Position numbers and translations under genes: made by a program
Assembly: GCA_033065855.1 (NCBI GenBank)
Contig: JAVXUO010000685.1
Span: 1-64,000 of the forward strand
Direction of reading: 5' to 3'
Length of the DNA stretch: 64,000 nt
Source: Escallonia rubra
Lineage: Eukaryota > Streptophyta > Magnoliopsida > Escalloniales > Escalloniaceae
Shown here: piece by piece, positions 28,264-41,399 of the stretch
How positions within the stretch are numbered: the stretch's first letter is position 1
Layout: every line of letters starts with the position of its first letter
Notes under the pieces: model-generated
What the model was told of the DNA's origin: nothing
The model's database searches: none
The model's input: only the letters and a program-made list of their open reading frames with translations

Positions 28264-29385
28264 ATGAGTACTGAAATGGAAACACTCTGGGTCTTTGCTC
28301 TAGCTTCCCACTTCACTTCCATATTGAACTTCATGTCATTCCTACTTGTTCTTCTCCTAGCTTGGATTGTCACGACCTTGATTTGCTGGGCTCACCCAGG
28401 TGGTCCAGCTTGGGGCAAGCGTGGGTGGAGAAAGTCCTCCATGGCTAAGCCCATCCCAGGTCCTAGAGGTTATCCAGTTGTGGGAAGCATGAGTCTCATG
28501 TCTGGACTCGCACACCACAAGATTGCAGCCGCGGCAGGAGCTTTCAACGCCAAGCGACTGATGGGTTTCAGCCTTGGTGAAACTAGAGTCATCATCACGT
28601 GCAATCCGGAGGTGGCGAAAGAGATTCTGAACAGTTCGGTGTTTGCTGATCGTCCGGTTAAAGAGTCGGCTTACTCCCTCATGTTCAACCGAGCCATCGG
28701 GTTCGCCCCGTACGGATCTTACTGGCGAACGCTGCGTAAGATCGCCGCGACTCACCTTTTCAGCCCGAAGCAAATCAAAGCTTCGGAGCTCCAGCGCTCC
28801 GAAATCGCTAGCGAGATGGTGGCAATGTTCGGAGCTCACACGGGAGATATCCGTGTTAGGGACGCTCTGAAACGAGCTTCCCTAAACAACATGATGTGCT
28901 CCGTATTTGGACGAAGATACGGACTGGGTTCATATAACGTCGAAACCGAGGAGCTGAGGAAGCTTGTTGACGAAGGGTACGAGTTGTTGGGTACACTCAA
29001 CTGGTCCGACCACCTTCCTTGGTTGGCTGACTTTGACCTGCAAAAGATCCGGTTCAGGTGCTCCCACCTAGTACCAATGGTGAACAAGTTTGTGACCCGG
29101 ATTATTGACCAGCACAGAGCTCAACCCGGCCAGCACAACCGTGATTTTGTCGACGTTTTGCTTTCTCTTCAAGGGACTGATGCATTATCCGACTCCGACA
29201 TGATTGCCGTACTCTGGGTAAGTCAGCATACTAATAATCTGCCGCTAAAGCTAGTGTCCGACCATATAAAAAATCTAAATTTCCTTTTTTATTTTAAAAT
29301 TTAACATTTTGGTCTTAAGTTAGTTTAAGAACTAGCCTCTCTGATCTTAGTTGGATAACAGAAAGAACATTATTTGTATTACAAT

Positions 29386-29434
<49 letters not shown>

Positions 29435-30180
29435 TTTTTTAATGGCTAACTGTGGATTTCATGTGGAATGCGTGCCGGTTAACTAGTACAGTACACAACA
29501 TAAAAAGCCAAACAAGATGACATTTATTGTTTATTTGGCTACAGGAAATGATATTCAGAGGAACCGATACGGTGGCGGTCTTGATAGAGTGGATACTGGC
29601 GAGGATGGTGCTTCATCCTGATGTTCAATCAATGGTCCAGGACGAGTTGGATCGGGTGGTCGGGAGGTCACGTGCGGTGACGGAATCTGATATAGCCCAC
29701 ATGGTGTATCTGCCGGCGGTGGTCAAGGAAGTACTGAGGTTACATCCACCAGGCCCACTTCTCTCCTGGGCCCGTTTGGCGATTACGGACACGAATGTAG
29801 ATGGGTGTCACGTGCCTGCTGGGACCACCGCAATGGTGAACATGTGGGCCATCACCCGGGACCCAGAGGTGTGGACGGACCCGCTCGCATTTAAGCCCGA
29901 GAGATTTCAGGGATTCGAGTCGGATGGAGTGGAGTTTTCCGTAATGGGGTCCGACCTAAGGCTCGCACCGTTCGGGTCCGGGAGGCGGACGTGCCCGGGC
30001 AAGGCCCTGGGTTTGACCACGGTTACTTTCTGGGTCGCGTCGCTCTTGCACGAGTTCGAGTGGGTCAGGTGCGATCAGAAGCCCGTGGACCTGTCGGAGG
30101 TGCTCAGGCTCTCCTGCGAGATGGCTAACCCACTCGCCGTGAGGGTGCACCCGAGGCGTGCATCAAGTTCGTTATGTTGA
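28264..30180 (+). CDS. CYP78A: Cytochrome P450, CYP78A family (CYP78A6/8/9-like)
   Basis: Two exons, 28264-29217 and 29545-30180, give 529 residues; the 327-bp phase-0 intron follows the conserved DMIAVLW. An N-terminal membrane anchor (about residues 20-42) precedes a PIPGPRGYP hinge. The CYP78A signature [20 protein letters not shown] is present. Exon 2 opens with the I-helix (MIFRGTDT, 320-327). The ExxR pair is E380/R383, PERF follows, and the haem loop is [10 protein letters not shown] with ligand Cys468. CYP78As sit in the ER and act non-cell-autonomously to promote organ and seed growth (KLUH, EOD3); the substrate is not established. [27 protein letters not shown] and [11 protein letters not shown] fit the CYP78A9 group best. 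All key residues are intact. A (TA)n(GT)n microsatellite lies in the intron. Confidence 0.97.
29386..29432. repeat. (TA)n(GT)n microsatellite in the CYP78A intron
   Basis: A short TA run passes directly into about 16 GT units, within the single intron and about 110 bp before the acceptor. It is probably length-variable. Confidence 0.9.
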
Positions 30181-31877
30181 TTGAAGCGGCGGCGTCGTCC
30201 TCCTCTAGAGAATATGACAACTTGTACAGTAGCATTTTAATTGTCTCTAACTTTCTAATCCTTTCAGCAATCCTAAAAATGCCTTGTTCACCCTCCTCGT
30301 CGTAGCCCCCCCCCCCACACCTCCCAGTTCAGTGCCTAAGAGTCGGTTTTTGTATGACTTGGATGTATATACAGGGTAAAGTAATACAACAAGTTTGAGC
30401 CCTCGACCGTGTTTACTTTTGGTGTTGCTCTGATAAGGAGCTAACAACTTGTTATTTGATTAGTCCCTTTTTTGCTTACGTGTTGATGGGTTTAATTCAA
30501 AGCGTGCAAATTGCAATGTTGGTATAGTGATAGCTGTTTCGTAACCAAAGTGAAAGGAGAAAGAAAAAAAAAGAAAAGATCTTGTTAATGAGTATCTTAA
30601 GGGTACTGAATTGAGACGGCATTGGCGACTAATCTATCAACAATGCAGGTAGAAATTCAAAACCAAAGTGAGTGTAACATATTACAAATGTTTAATTTGA
30701 TTATTTGATCTTTCCAACATCATTCGAAACATATTAATCTAGTTTTCAGTCTTCCTGAAATGCCCTTGAGGCATATTTTCTTCACTTAGCTTGGTGGGTT
30801 TGTTTCTTTCTTAAGTCAACTAGTCGGACTGCATAATTTTTTTCAAAACTGATTAAGCCAGGCAAAAATGTGAGTGTGTAATATGCACCCAAAAAGCTAA
30901 ATTTCTATTGCATTTTCTATGCTGAACACAATATCGGAAATGATTAAGACTTCATTAAAGTCAAAAACTATTTTGAATGGAATCTAAAATTACTTTCAAG
31001 CAAAATATTTTACCGTACATATACGTGTTCTGATATTTGAATGAAATTACTTATAAAGAAGAAAGCAAGTTCTAAAATAAACTCGACGGAGTAAAGCAAA
31101 TTCTTAATAGGGTGATATGGACTAGGTAAGTTTGATATTTATGAAAATTGTATTTACCAAGACTAAGGACTAGAGGATACACTGAGCATCCAAACACAAT
31201 CATTTAATTTGGTGATCAAGGTTATCAAAAAGTATGCAGTTAATATCTAGTGCAATAATCTCACTGTTTACCTCTTAACAAGTTCACTGGTTAACATTTG
31301 CCATAGAAAAAAGAAAGAAGCAAATAGTAGGGCACTTGCAATGGGCTTTTCAATCGGACCACCTAAGCACTTAATGATGTTTTATTACATGCATTTGATA
31401 ATGCGCTAATATATGTCACTACCATGACAATTGTCACCTAGCCGGTTGTCACCATATCAGTATCGCCGCTACCACCACCACCACGAGAATGATGCTCACA
31501 CATTACAAGCATATTCTTCTTCCACCATAAAATATATTAACATATCTTTGCAATTCGGAGAAATGAATATTTTGTAATATTTGAACAATTTTTGCTTCTG
31601 ATTTTCCACACATGTATAAACTTTGAGATTGAAATTCCTCGACGTTTTCTGGAAGAGGAGGGATGTGTCAAGTATCGGCTTGGGACCCTTTTCCTTTTAA
31701 TTATAGTATATAAAGGTCTGGATGAAATGGTCAAGGAATACTCAGTGGCACGTCTACAAAACCTTTGTATAGTAATCCACATATCTTCCAATTCTTTCAT
31801 TCCAGTTAGTAAGAGGAATTTTGAACTTAGAAATAGACCATAATACCTATTTTGCAGTCCTAGAAATTCAGCAACTT
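30181..31877. other. 3' flank of CYP78A and intergenic DNA
   Basis: The probable 3' UTR is followed by AT-rich DNA. No gene is recognised; the 119-codon frame at 31896-31537 (minus) and the 83-codon frame opposite it overlap on both strands and lack motifs. Confidence 0.45.
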
Positions 31878-32180
31878 GGCCCCGTACGCTTACCATATTT
31901 GTTTTCTGTTTTCATTTTCATGATTTTCATATTCAGTTTGAAAATCCGTTCCTGTACTTTTATCATTTTCACAAAAAAAAAAATTAGCTATTTTTTCTTA
32001 TATTGGGTTAAGTTTGAGTGAAAAAGGTGAAAACACATTTTAGGTGTTTTCAGTTTTTTGTTACTATTTGAGTAATTTTATCCAAAACGAAAACAGAAAA
32101 TGGTAAAAGTACGCAAAAAAAGAATATTTTTCATCATCATTGCTAAAAACTGAAAACGAACATGATAAACGTACGGGGCC
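31878..32180. mobile_element. PIF/Harbinger-like MITE
   Basis: The 303-bp element has inverted termini, left 'ggccccgtacgcttacc' and right inverse 'ggccccgtacgtttatc', continued imperfectly for about 40 bp. The GGCCCCGT start resembles the GGGCCCCGTTTGG-type Harbinger terminus. The interior is T-rich and A-rich in opposite halves. The 3-bp target duplication is not clear. Confidence 0.6.
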
Positions 32181-33108
32181 TTAAGTTTTCAGTTTTACAA
32201 ATTCATTACTTAAAATTTTTAGCACTCAAATTTTAGTTTTATCAAGCAAATCCTAAATTTTCATTTTCCCTCACTTTAGTGCATCTAAAAAAAATTAACT
32301 ATTTTATAATTATTCCTTTTGTTATTAGAAAAAGTTACAACGCTTCTGAATAGTGAATCTCGGAAGCTTGTGACACTTAACAAAAATAGTTATAAGACCT
32401 CTACCCTTTTCAGTTCTGGTCCGATTTCTATTTATGACTAATTTTTTTTACCTTATATTGGATTATTGTATTGATAACAAAGGTACATGACGCATAAGGA
32501 TCCGTGCCTCATGACCATAACAATCTGCTGTCTGGTTTTAGAAAAATAGGTACAATTTCTTGTACATCAGCAATTAATTGTCGGTTTGTCACTTGACATT
32601 TTAGAGGTTTTTCTTCTACATCTTTCATCAATAATTCTTAACAGTACTTTTTTAGTTTCACTAAATAAAAGTCAATTAAAATATATAACGGAAATTAATA
32701 GTCGCTCTATGAAGGGTTGTACTTATCTTTCTATAACCAAGGTAACAACCAAAATTTTTTCTCATGCAAAAGTTATAGACTATAAACGTAAATTGATGGC
32801 CAGAGGCATACCTACGTCAAGATAAGCCCCTTGAAGAACTTTGGTAGTGTTCCCAGCGTCAAGATACAAAAGCCCTTACATCGATACAATTACTAGGATT
32901 GGAGCAATCACACATTAATAGACAGCTAAAGTAAAGAATTTGGGTGTGTTGAAATTCATTTCAGTTCTCAGCTTTTAATTTCAAAAAAACTACAAAGAAT
33001 TTTTGAGTATTTATTTATTTATTTTTTGCAAAACTGATGGGTTGTTTGATAGCAATTTTGTATAGTTGATTTTTATTTTAAAATTTTTCTCTTTTCTTTC
33101 ATATTTAA
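32181..33108. other. Intergenic AT-rich DNA
   Basis: No gene or element is recognised. Confidence 0.4.
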
Positions 33109-35153
33109 CTAGTTTTTAACCTGCGCGTTGCATGCGGATAAGATTTATCAAAATTAAGACAATCTCAAGTAAAAAAGAACAAAAATATGTTTTGAAGTCA
33201 TAATAAGTTCTACAAAAATTTTACGGCAGTAATTTGATGAACAAATCCATCCAACCCATAAAAGTAAATATTCTAGTTATCTTCTTCCCTTCTCTCTTTT
33301 AGGAGATGAAGGAAAAAATTTTGATAAAGTAGGTGCTGCAATTAAGCAAAGCAAAAATAAAAAAATAAAAAAATTTCCAATTATGATATTAGACTCAAGA
33401 AAATGCTTAGATTTATTGCAAAGAAGCGATTTGACTTTTTGCTAAAGCAAAGTCGCTTTGATTTTGATTGAACACCTATTTCTAAAGCTGTACATTATTT
33501 TGATAAAAGTTATATAAACTTTGTCATTATGGCTAACCAAAAATGTTTAAGCAGAGCAAAGCCGATATAAGTCATTGAATCAAATAACTTTAACTTATCT
33601 TCATATCTTTGACTAAGTATTAAAAATTAATCAAAAGCCAGTCTTTAGGCAACGAAATGGTAACAAAAGCCAATAAATCAGTATAAATTGTAAAATCATG
33701 AGCAGAGTTTTCTTCAAACTTTTCCCGTATATAACTAATAACAATAATATTAACCCTAGGCAACTTTAGAGAAATTGATGTAGAAAAGAGCATGCACAAT
33801 GTTCTTATATGATAGATGGTAAAAGAATTATAAAAATGCCATGCTTGCCATATCGTTTGTGAGAGATTCCATACAACATAAATGTCTTCATGTGTAGGAA
33901 ATAACATATTCCATTTAGCATGCTAAACAGAATTCATTCCATCGCTAAATTCCGTCGCTAATAAGCATTTTTCTTGTAGTGGCATATGCGCCCGCATTTG
34001 AAGTTATTTTCATTGTAGGAAATAAAATATCACAATGTAATACTGGTCAAAGTATAAATCGCGACATTGCATGGAAGTGATCCATAATTTGAGCATGATA
34101 TCTTTGTAATCTGTTGCGTAACATAAAAGCTTGCTACAATAGCAACCATAGAGGATTAAAAGCTGAAAATGAAAGTACATCAAATTGTCTAAGGCCACCT
34201 AAATATGTCACATAAGAAGTATAATATGACAGATTAAAAATTCTTTTTTCTTCAAAGATAAAAATACTCAAAAGAATAAGAAAAAAAACTCAAGAATGAG
34301 TGTGCAAAAAATAGAAAAATCTATACTTGATTTGAGTTGAACTTGCATATAACAAAAACTAAAGCGAAAAAGATTGGCATAAGGAGTTGCTAAAATTTTC
34401 AGTCAGAAAATAAATGTAAAACTTTACCACTGTACTGTGAATATGCTACAAAAGGCAGCAGGGTACTTTTCTGAAAAAAGAAACAATGCCAATTCCTCAA
34501 TAAAGAATATTAATTTTCAATATTAGCAAACAACATCATCAATCATCAAAAAAGAACATCATGAAAATGTAAAAGGGAAAGTAAAATCTGGAAGAATAAT
34601 AATTACTATAAACATAAAATGTGAAGATAAGTATTAGAGGTAATTTGGCGTGGGCTATGTGATTACTCAGGGACATAATGTTTATGGGCTGAAAGAGAGA
34701 AAACATAGGAGATATTTTAGAATAATTTTATTTAAATCTTGAATTAACACTAAGGATGACAAGCATATAATTAATTAGATGGGAGTGAGAAATATTGAGC
34801 AAATTTGCTCCAAAAGTTTAGGCTAATCAAGTAGGAGCGAGAGGAAATCTAGGCCTTGAAAAAAGAGGAAATCAATTAGTTGATAAGGTAGGATGAGATA
34901 AGTTGTAACCGAAACTATCAATGTATATAAAAAGGAAATTATGTAACAAAAGTAGATGATTTTGCAATAAAAAAGGAATTTAAATTCAAATTCAAATTAG
35001 TTGAATAGGTGAGAGAAACATGTGACATAAAAGGGAAATAAAATATATGAAATTATAAAAAAATTATCTACGTGTCAAAAGGAGAGGGTGTCCACGTAAG
35101 CGGTAACGTATACACTTTATCTCAACTTCGGCTTTCATAAATATATAATTAGA
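33109..35153 (-). mobile_element. Helitron, non-autonomous
   Basis: On the minus strand the element starts with TC at 35153 ('tctaattatatatttatg', then 'gaagccgaagttgag'-like sequence of plant Helitrons: here 'aaagccgaagttgag'). It ends with CTAG at 33112-33109, preceded by a GC-rich imperfect hairpin 'ccgcatgcaacgcgcagg'. The flanks are A before the 5' end and T after the 3' end, as expected for insertion between A and T. The 2,045 bp are AT-rich and encode no Rep/helicase. A CACTA-type end lies inside it (near 33920-33981). Confidence 0.78.
33920..33981. mobile_element. CACTA (En/Spm) terminal fragment
   Basis: The segment ends 'tttttcttgtagtg', the inverse of the CACTACAAGAAAAA terminus. 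Just inside are two 'tcgctaa' subterminal motifs ('ccatcgctaaattccgtcgctaataagc'-like order, split here at 33943-33963). The opposite end was not found, so this is either a solo end or a strongly deleted element, nested in the Helitron. Confidence 0.6.
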
Positions 35154-36982
35154 TACTTGGGAGTTTCTTCTGAGCTCCAATTTTCAACAACCAAAAGCGC
35201 CTCCACCACGACCAACACATTTCTTCTGCCACTGCACAATTATTGTTATGGCAGTAACACACTAACTTGCCAATTACGGCTTCAATGGGTTTGATTGGGT
35301 GAATGAGCTTGATTGACGTTATTTGCACAGATTGAAGATACCAGGGTAAGCGATGGATGAAATTTTGTGGTGATGTTTGTTGCAAGGACAATTGTGGTCG
35401 ATATTATGGTGGATTTGGATTTAAAAGAGTGGTTGTACTGTCATGGTGACTGATATTAGAGGGTTTGATGTTCGACAATGTTGGTTAATGATAGTGTTGG
35501 TTATGGCTATTAGTGGCTATGGTGGTTAGCTGTGTTCGTGGGTTTGATGTTCGTGGGTATTGGTCACTGGTGGTGGCGGCGGCGGCGGTCGTCAATAGCT
35601 ATGGTGATTCGCGGTGTTGGCAAGTTTTTGTGTTGATGGTGGTGGTCGTGGCGGCAGTCAATGGATGTGGTGGTTGGCAATGTTGTTAGTTTGGTGTTCT
35701 TGGGTGATAAATGTTGGTGGTGAAGATTGAAGGAAGAAGAGACATAAAATACTTCCAACAAAAGTCGAAAGGCGAATCTCATAAAAAAAAGAAAAAGAAA
35801 TTCAAAGCTGAAAAGTGATAACTCCAAAGTGGAGTTTTGAAAAACAATCATATTTTGAAAACTGGTTTGCAAAGCTAAAAAGACCAAAAAAGAGAAAGAG
35901 AAAAAAAAAAAACTACAATTGTCTGTCGGACAACGATGTATTTTTCTATTTATAAAATTAAACAAAAAATTAAAAATAAAAACTGTTCAAGTGCTACCTT
36001 AACTTCTTGAAAGAGCTCTTTTGCACTTGTATCTATAGTAAAACTGTGGAAAGTATACATTAATGCAACAATGCCAAGAACTATTCGTGTTGCACATGCT
36101 AAGATGTAACCAACAACTGTCATCTGATAGTGAATAAACTTGGTGTCAATATGATAAATGATTAATGCATCTATTCTGGGCTAAGAAACAAGCTAAGAAA
36201 TTAACTTAAACCTTTGTTGTATTGGGGTCAAAAGATTTTGAATGACAGCAGTGTGTGACTACTGAGTACTGACTAATGTCCGCTTCATCAGGAAGAGAGA
36301 ACTCCAACATCATACCAGTGGTTAACACTGAGGGATCAGTGGAATGGACAAGAGTTGGTGTGCATAGGCCTCCTGGTCTTGATGGCAAAAGTGGTGTAAT
36401 GATGGTACATGGGAGGACCGTACATTTTACTACCGTTAGTCCACTATAAACAGTTGTCGAGATTAAGTTTTTTGAGTTGGTCGGTAGGGTAATGGCTGGA
36501 TGAATGATATGCCAGGGGATATAAAGGTTATGTTTTGACAAATGATTTTCATTTTAAGGAAGCCAAAAAAGCCACAAGGTTGTAAAGATATAAAAAGAGA
36601 CATTGGATTGTACCCTACAGGAGTCAAATTCATAAAGAGAACTTATCACTGACAAAGATCGAAAGTTCATAGGAAGGCAAAACCATATATATTTTGAACA
36701 TCCACACTCGAGGGGAAATATGATACATTGTATGTGCAACACAGCGCCAATATCAGATTTTTAAAAAGAATATCTCAAAAGAAAATAATTCTTTATAGCT
36801 CGCAAAGGGATGAGTTTACGAGGGATTGCTAAGGCCCATAGTTTCTTCCAAACATATACATGAGAGCTGGTTTGAAGTTGGGGTTGCCCATGTTGTATTA
36901 ATCAAGAATTTTGGAGTTGCCCATAGCTTACTCCAACCATACCACTTGTTTTATGATGTTTAAAGCTGTGAATGAGCAATTC
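35154..36982. other. Intergenic DNA with GGT/TGG-rich tract
   Basis: About 35400-35740 is a low-complexity GGT/GTTGG-rich tract, including (GGC)n near 35573-35587; the 133-codon minus-strand frame at 35965-35564 is a translation of it. A 57-codon frame from an ATG at 36277 has no family match that I recognise. No secure gene is present. Confidence 0.4.
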
Positions 36983-37160
36983 TGTACAGGCATGTATGCC
37001 ATTGTAACGTCAAGAAGAGGTGTCAGGTCTCGTAACAGAAAGAAGGGATCTCAGAAGACAATACTCTGCTAATTAAGAGTATTGTCTTCTGAGATCCCTT
37101 CTTTCTGTTATGAGACCTGACACCTCTTCTTGACGTTACAATGGCATACATGCTTGTACA
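36983..37160. repeat. 178-bp near-perfect hairpin
   Basis: The left arm 36983-37067 and the right arm 37076-37160 are 85 bases each around an 8-base loop (37068-37075). Only two positions differ between the arms, and in a plus-strand RNA both are G-U pairs, so the RNA stem would be fully paired. No transposon termini or target duplications are seen at its ends. See findings. Confidence 0.9.
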
Positions 37161-40100
37161 TAATTATTAAGAGTACATGTGCCCGATATTTTGCATGTAA
37201 CGCTTGATTGAATAGTCTGACATCTCTTACATTTAAATCGCTGTGGAGTTTTGAATTATAAATCTTATGCAAGATTTATCGGAAGGAGTTTTAATTTTGT
37301 ACCATCTCCAGACCACAAGGAAGGAGCGAAGACTATATCAATCTTCTTAGAGAAATGCATCATCACAGTATAATTGGTCAACTACAGTATACTCCTCCAA
37401 TAGTAATTATAATTTCATGAGGCACCAGCTAGCCTGATCACCAGCTGTTGGTGGCCGTGCTAACGACATTGAGCCTTACAGAGTACCATTAACGCTGGCG
37501 ATTCCCTTGGCGATGGTCCCACTAACAGATCCAATTTGGCGACATTAGATCTTAATTAGTATGAATTTGCAACCTTTTAAGGAACATAGGTTACTGTACA
37601 TGACATCAAAGGAGATGTTGATATTTGTCGAGGATGAATCATCTTACTTTTCATTAATTTAACCGATTCCTCTACCAAGTCAAGGTGGCAAAGTGGGGAC
37701 AAATATAACTTTTCCCTAGTAAATATTATTCCGAAGAATATAACTTCCCACATACACAAACTTTAAAGAGAAAATTTCAACATATTTATTAGTTTTGGTA
37801 AAGATTTTTGGTATAGTACAAAAAAAAAAAAGTGATTCTCAATGAGAGAGGCGGAGCCAGACACAGTTTATAAAAACTAAAGGGAGATGCTATTTTTAGG
37901 GTGCTCCATACTACTTATTTTAAAGATGTTTTGCTCATGAAAATACGTTTTTAGCGTTGAAAGTTGTCAGAAAAATCATAACGTACTGAATTTGTAAAAG
38001 CTTAACCTTAGCTACAAAGAGCTAATCTTTACTCCTATCATATTTTTATCCACTTTGACTAATTGTAAATGTTCAATCTCTTGAAATCCCCACATATTAC
38101 CTTTTATCGTCGCTCAAGTGCAAGTTGCCAATCTTCATGATAAACCAAGGAAAGCAAAGGAGAAAACTCCACATAATTGGATATATACGAGTTTAATGTC
38201 AAAGTCAACGTCACATGAACATATTTATTTCTTGCAAATCCTTGAGGTAAACATCTGTAAAGTAAGCATACCGTGCTAACAGAACGGTGAGCGGAGAAGA
38301 ATCGACGGTGAGCGCAAAATCCATGCATTGTTCCCCATCAAAGGATGCAAAGTATCGAGGCATTTGGTGATAACGATTTTGAAGCAACAAGAATAGTCGA
38401 AGGGGGTGCAAATAAAATCTATTGCTTGTTTCTAGATGAATGTCGAAAGGTGAAAGAACCATAGAAGGTTAGAGAAATGATGGAGAGGTGCACAGATTGG
38501 AAGAGGCAATAAATTATTGCAACAATTGTGACCCAAGTTATCTTTTATTTTCTAACTGCGGAGGAAATGGCAATTGTGACCCATTTTATTAACGGCGTAG
38601 AATGGGAGGGAGGGCACCATCACCTAAACACTGAAAATATACATATAGCACAAGTGTATTGACGGACAACAGGGGCCACATGCCCACTTGTGCTCCCCGA
38701 TGTGTCTGCGTTTGCAGAGGGAGGACAGCGTGGAGTTTTCACGCCCAAGTGGTTTGTCACTTAAAAAATATGTTCTATCGTTATCGAAATTTTAGCGATA
38801 AAATAAATGTGTTGAACAACATATGAAAGTTGAAATAGACGCTCATTCATTTAACTTAATTCGTAGTCCCCCGTTCCCCTGAATACTTAAATCAAACAAA
38901 ACTAGCCACAAAAAATGGGAAAAAAAAAAACACATAGTAGAGGCTTCTGTCATAGTATCGTACCCTCCCTTCATTCGGTGACACACGTTTCCATTATATT
39001 TGTGCAAACATCAACAGTAAAGAATAAGACAATCATGCTAACGAAGATGTGCAACATATTCCACACTATTGGGATATAAGATTTGCACCATTATCCAACT
39101 GACAACTTGCCGTGTCAACTCTGTGTCAACACCTTTTTTAAAATGGCAAGGAATAGTTGGGGTCAGTGTGACTTGTTAAAAGGCGATAAGGTTCGCACCC
39201 GTCATTGGTATATTAAAATAAAGCTAGCTGGTCCCTTCTTCTCAATTCCCTAAACGAAATACGTACGTGTGATTGTCTTATGGAGTCTTCTCACTTGCAA
39301 GATATGTTCTAGATATTGTCTAGGTGAAATTAGATATGACTTTGAACCGTTGGGTGTAGTTATGATCTTAACTAATCGAATATGTCAAATTAGAGCAGAG
39401 AGTATCGTATCCATTGCCTCAGAATGATTCAGAGCATCAAATTATTATTGTTCGGGGTCATTAGATATTTTGGTATAATACGGAACCAATAGAGTAGAGA
39501 AAATGCTTATGAGGCTCAGGACCACTTCGTTAACATCGAGCTTGTTTTAGAATATAATTCTATGTCCATGCGACCAAAAGCACCGACACTTGTTAATTAT
39601 GACGGTGTTTAGTGAGAATGCAGATGTGTGTCTAATGACATTAGATGTACAAAACCATTTCACTTTTCATCATTAGATAGAAAGCATCAGTGCATGTATA
39701 CTTGAAAGGTGATTAGTTGAAATGCCTTTTGATTGGGCTTTTAAGGTCTGACAATAAAGTGACAACAATTAGAACTACTAACAAAGGGTAAGGCACATCA
39801 TGCCTTGAACCAAACCAAGGTCCGTACAATTAACTTGGGTCCCTTGCAGTAACCTCTTGATGATGTAAACTCTTCCATCAAAATAGAGCCTTAGATCCTA
39901 GAGCGAGATTGATATTTTCTACCTAGCTAAAGGCGAAAAATTCAATATCCAAAAACAGTCTGTTTATTATTTGCAAGAATTAAGACCACGAGAATGTGAG
40001 CCTTTTCAAACACTCAATCGCGACTGCGGCGTGTATAGCAAACCAATTTCCGTGAACGAATTCTAACTAAACATTCCAATTTCACTGAGTTAGATCAACC

Positions 40101-40294
40101 ATCAAGTCAATTTTTTGAAAAGGTGGGCAAATTATTTTGTATGGAGCACATATGAAGTATCTGGAGATTGGTACCGGTAACTAATATCCCTATCGACAGA
40201 AATAAACAAAAATAAGAAGCATAATTTCAACTGCAAAAGAGTTGTTAATATAGCCCTGTTGGTCCTTATTACCCATTTGGCTGATGCAACTTAG
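37161..40294. other. Intergenic DNA without secure genes
   Basis: Open frames are short and without motifs. A hAT-type terminus ('gaggcggagccag') lies at about 37849-37862 without a partner end, which suggests a truncated element. A copy of a short dispersed repeat ('gacaacaattagaactacta') is at about 39762. Confidence 0.4.
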
Positions 40295-40550
40295 ACAATG
40301 TAGAGAGACATGGAGCCAATGACAATGATCTTGTGAACAACTCAGGCCTCTTCTCTCCTAAAGACATGAAAAAGACCTCCCACCAGTACAAATAGTTAAG
40401 AATTCATTGACAAAAATAGTGCCATCAAAACCAGCTCTAGCTAGGTCTTTGTCTCTCGGAGGCCAGGACATCGATCGCGACTCCCAGAAGAAATCTAAGC
40501 AAAAGGGAACAAAAGAAGATGGCTTCCTATGTCTGGATAAGAAGAAATAA
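40295..40550 (+). other. Exon-like reading frames of unknown origin
   Basis: After a possible acceptor ('gcaacttag') one open frame runs from 40297 to a stop at 40395, and an overlapping frame runs from 40365 to a TAA at 40550 with a hydrophilic, lysine-rich C-terminus (SQKKSKQKGTKEDGF). The two frames are offset and no upstream exons were identified. It could be a decayed gene end, a captured exon or chance. I do not recognise a family. Confidence 0.2.
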
Positions 40551-41018
40551 AGTTCAATATAAGATGGTCTTCCTGGAGTTTGTATGTCTATTTCGATCTG
40601 GTTCAATTTTACTTAGGTGGATGCGTGCTTCTTCAAATTAAGTACTTGCTTGAATAATGGAAGTTGTGGTTGCAACTAGGACACAAGCTTCTGGAGGATG
40701 TAATTGAAAAACCAAGTTGGTCTGATCAAGTGTTGTGTCAATTGTTTTGTTAAATGGAGTGGTAAGGACCCCTTGACAAACGGAGTGAGAAAGTGTTAGA
40801 ACTCAGCTGAGATAGTTAAAGGTTTCTGTCTTACACTTTTGTCAATATTCTGCCCATTCAGGAATTTCAAGAAATCTGAGGGGGTTATGAAAGTGCAGTC
40901 CCAGAGGTCAAGAAAAGATAGTACCATATGGATTAGGTCTATCATGCATGAGTTCGACTTCAACCTCGTGAGTTGCTATCTTAGTGACCACAAAGATAGC
41001 ACCTAGATGAAATTTCTG

Positions 41019-41170
41019 GGTAGCTAGAGGGAGGACTATCATTATTGTGTAACTCAATCCTGTAAGTGGTCTACAACGGACCGAAGAGAAATCGATCCAT
41101 TTAGAGCAAGAGAGAGGGATGACCATCATTACTGTGTAGCTCAATCTTGTAAGTGGTCTACAACGGACCA
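41019..41170. repeat. Local tandem duplication, about 80 bp
   Basis: Two diverged copies share 'tgtaagtggtctacaacgga' and the preceding 'atcattatgtgta-ctcaatc'-like sequence, at about 41030-41090 and 41112-41170. Confidence 0.7.
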
Positions 41171-41399
41171 AGGAGAAACCTTAACCAAATGAGCATAACC
41201 TTTTTTCTAATGCTTATATTCAGGTATATCACGTTAACAAGCTTCAACCAACAGGTTGATCAACTTTTTCTTGGAGACCACTTGGTTTCAGAAACAAGAT
41301 CTTGTTTACTTGCATTTTATCCCTCTATATATTGCATCTCTCCCTTCTATCACAAGATCACAACGTATCACATGACATGTATTGCGATACGTATGAAGG

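Noticed and set aside
28357-28839. 160-codon frame on the minus strand
   Set aside because: It is antisense to CYP78A exon 1 and has no family of its own.
35564-35965. 133-codon minus-strand frame
   Set aside because: It comes from a GGT/A-rich low-complexity tract with no domain.
36206-36541. 111-codon minus-strand frame and a 57-codon plus-strand frame
   Set aside because: They overlap on opposite strands, and neither has a recognisable motif or a splice partner.
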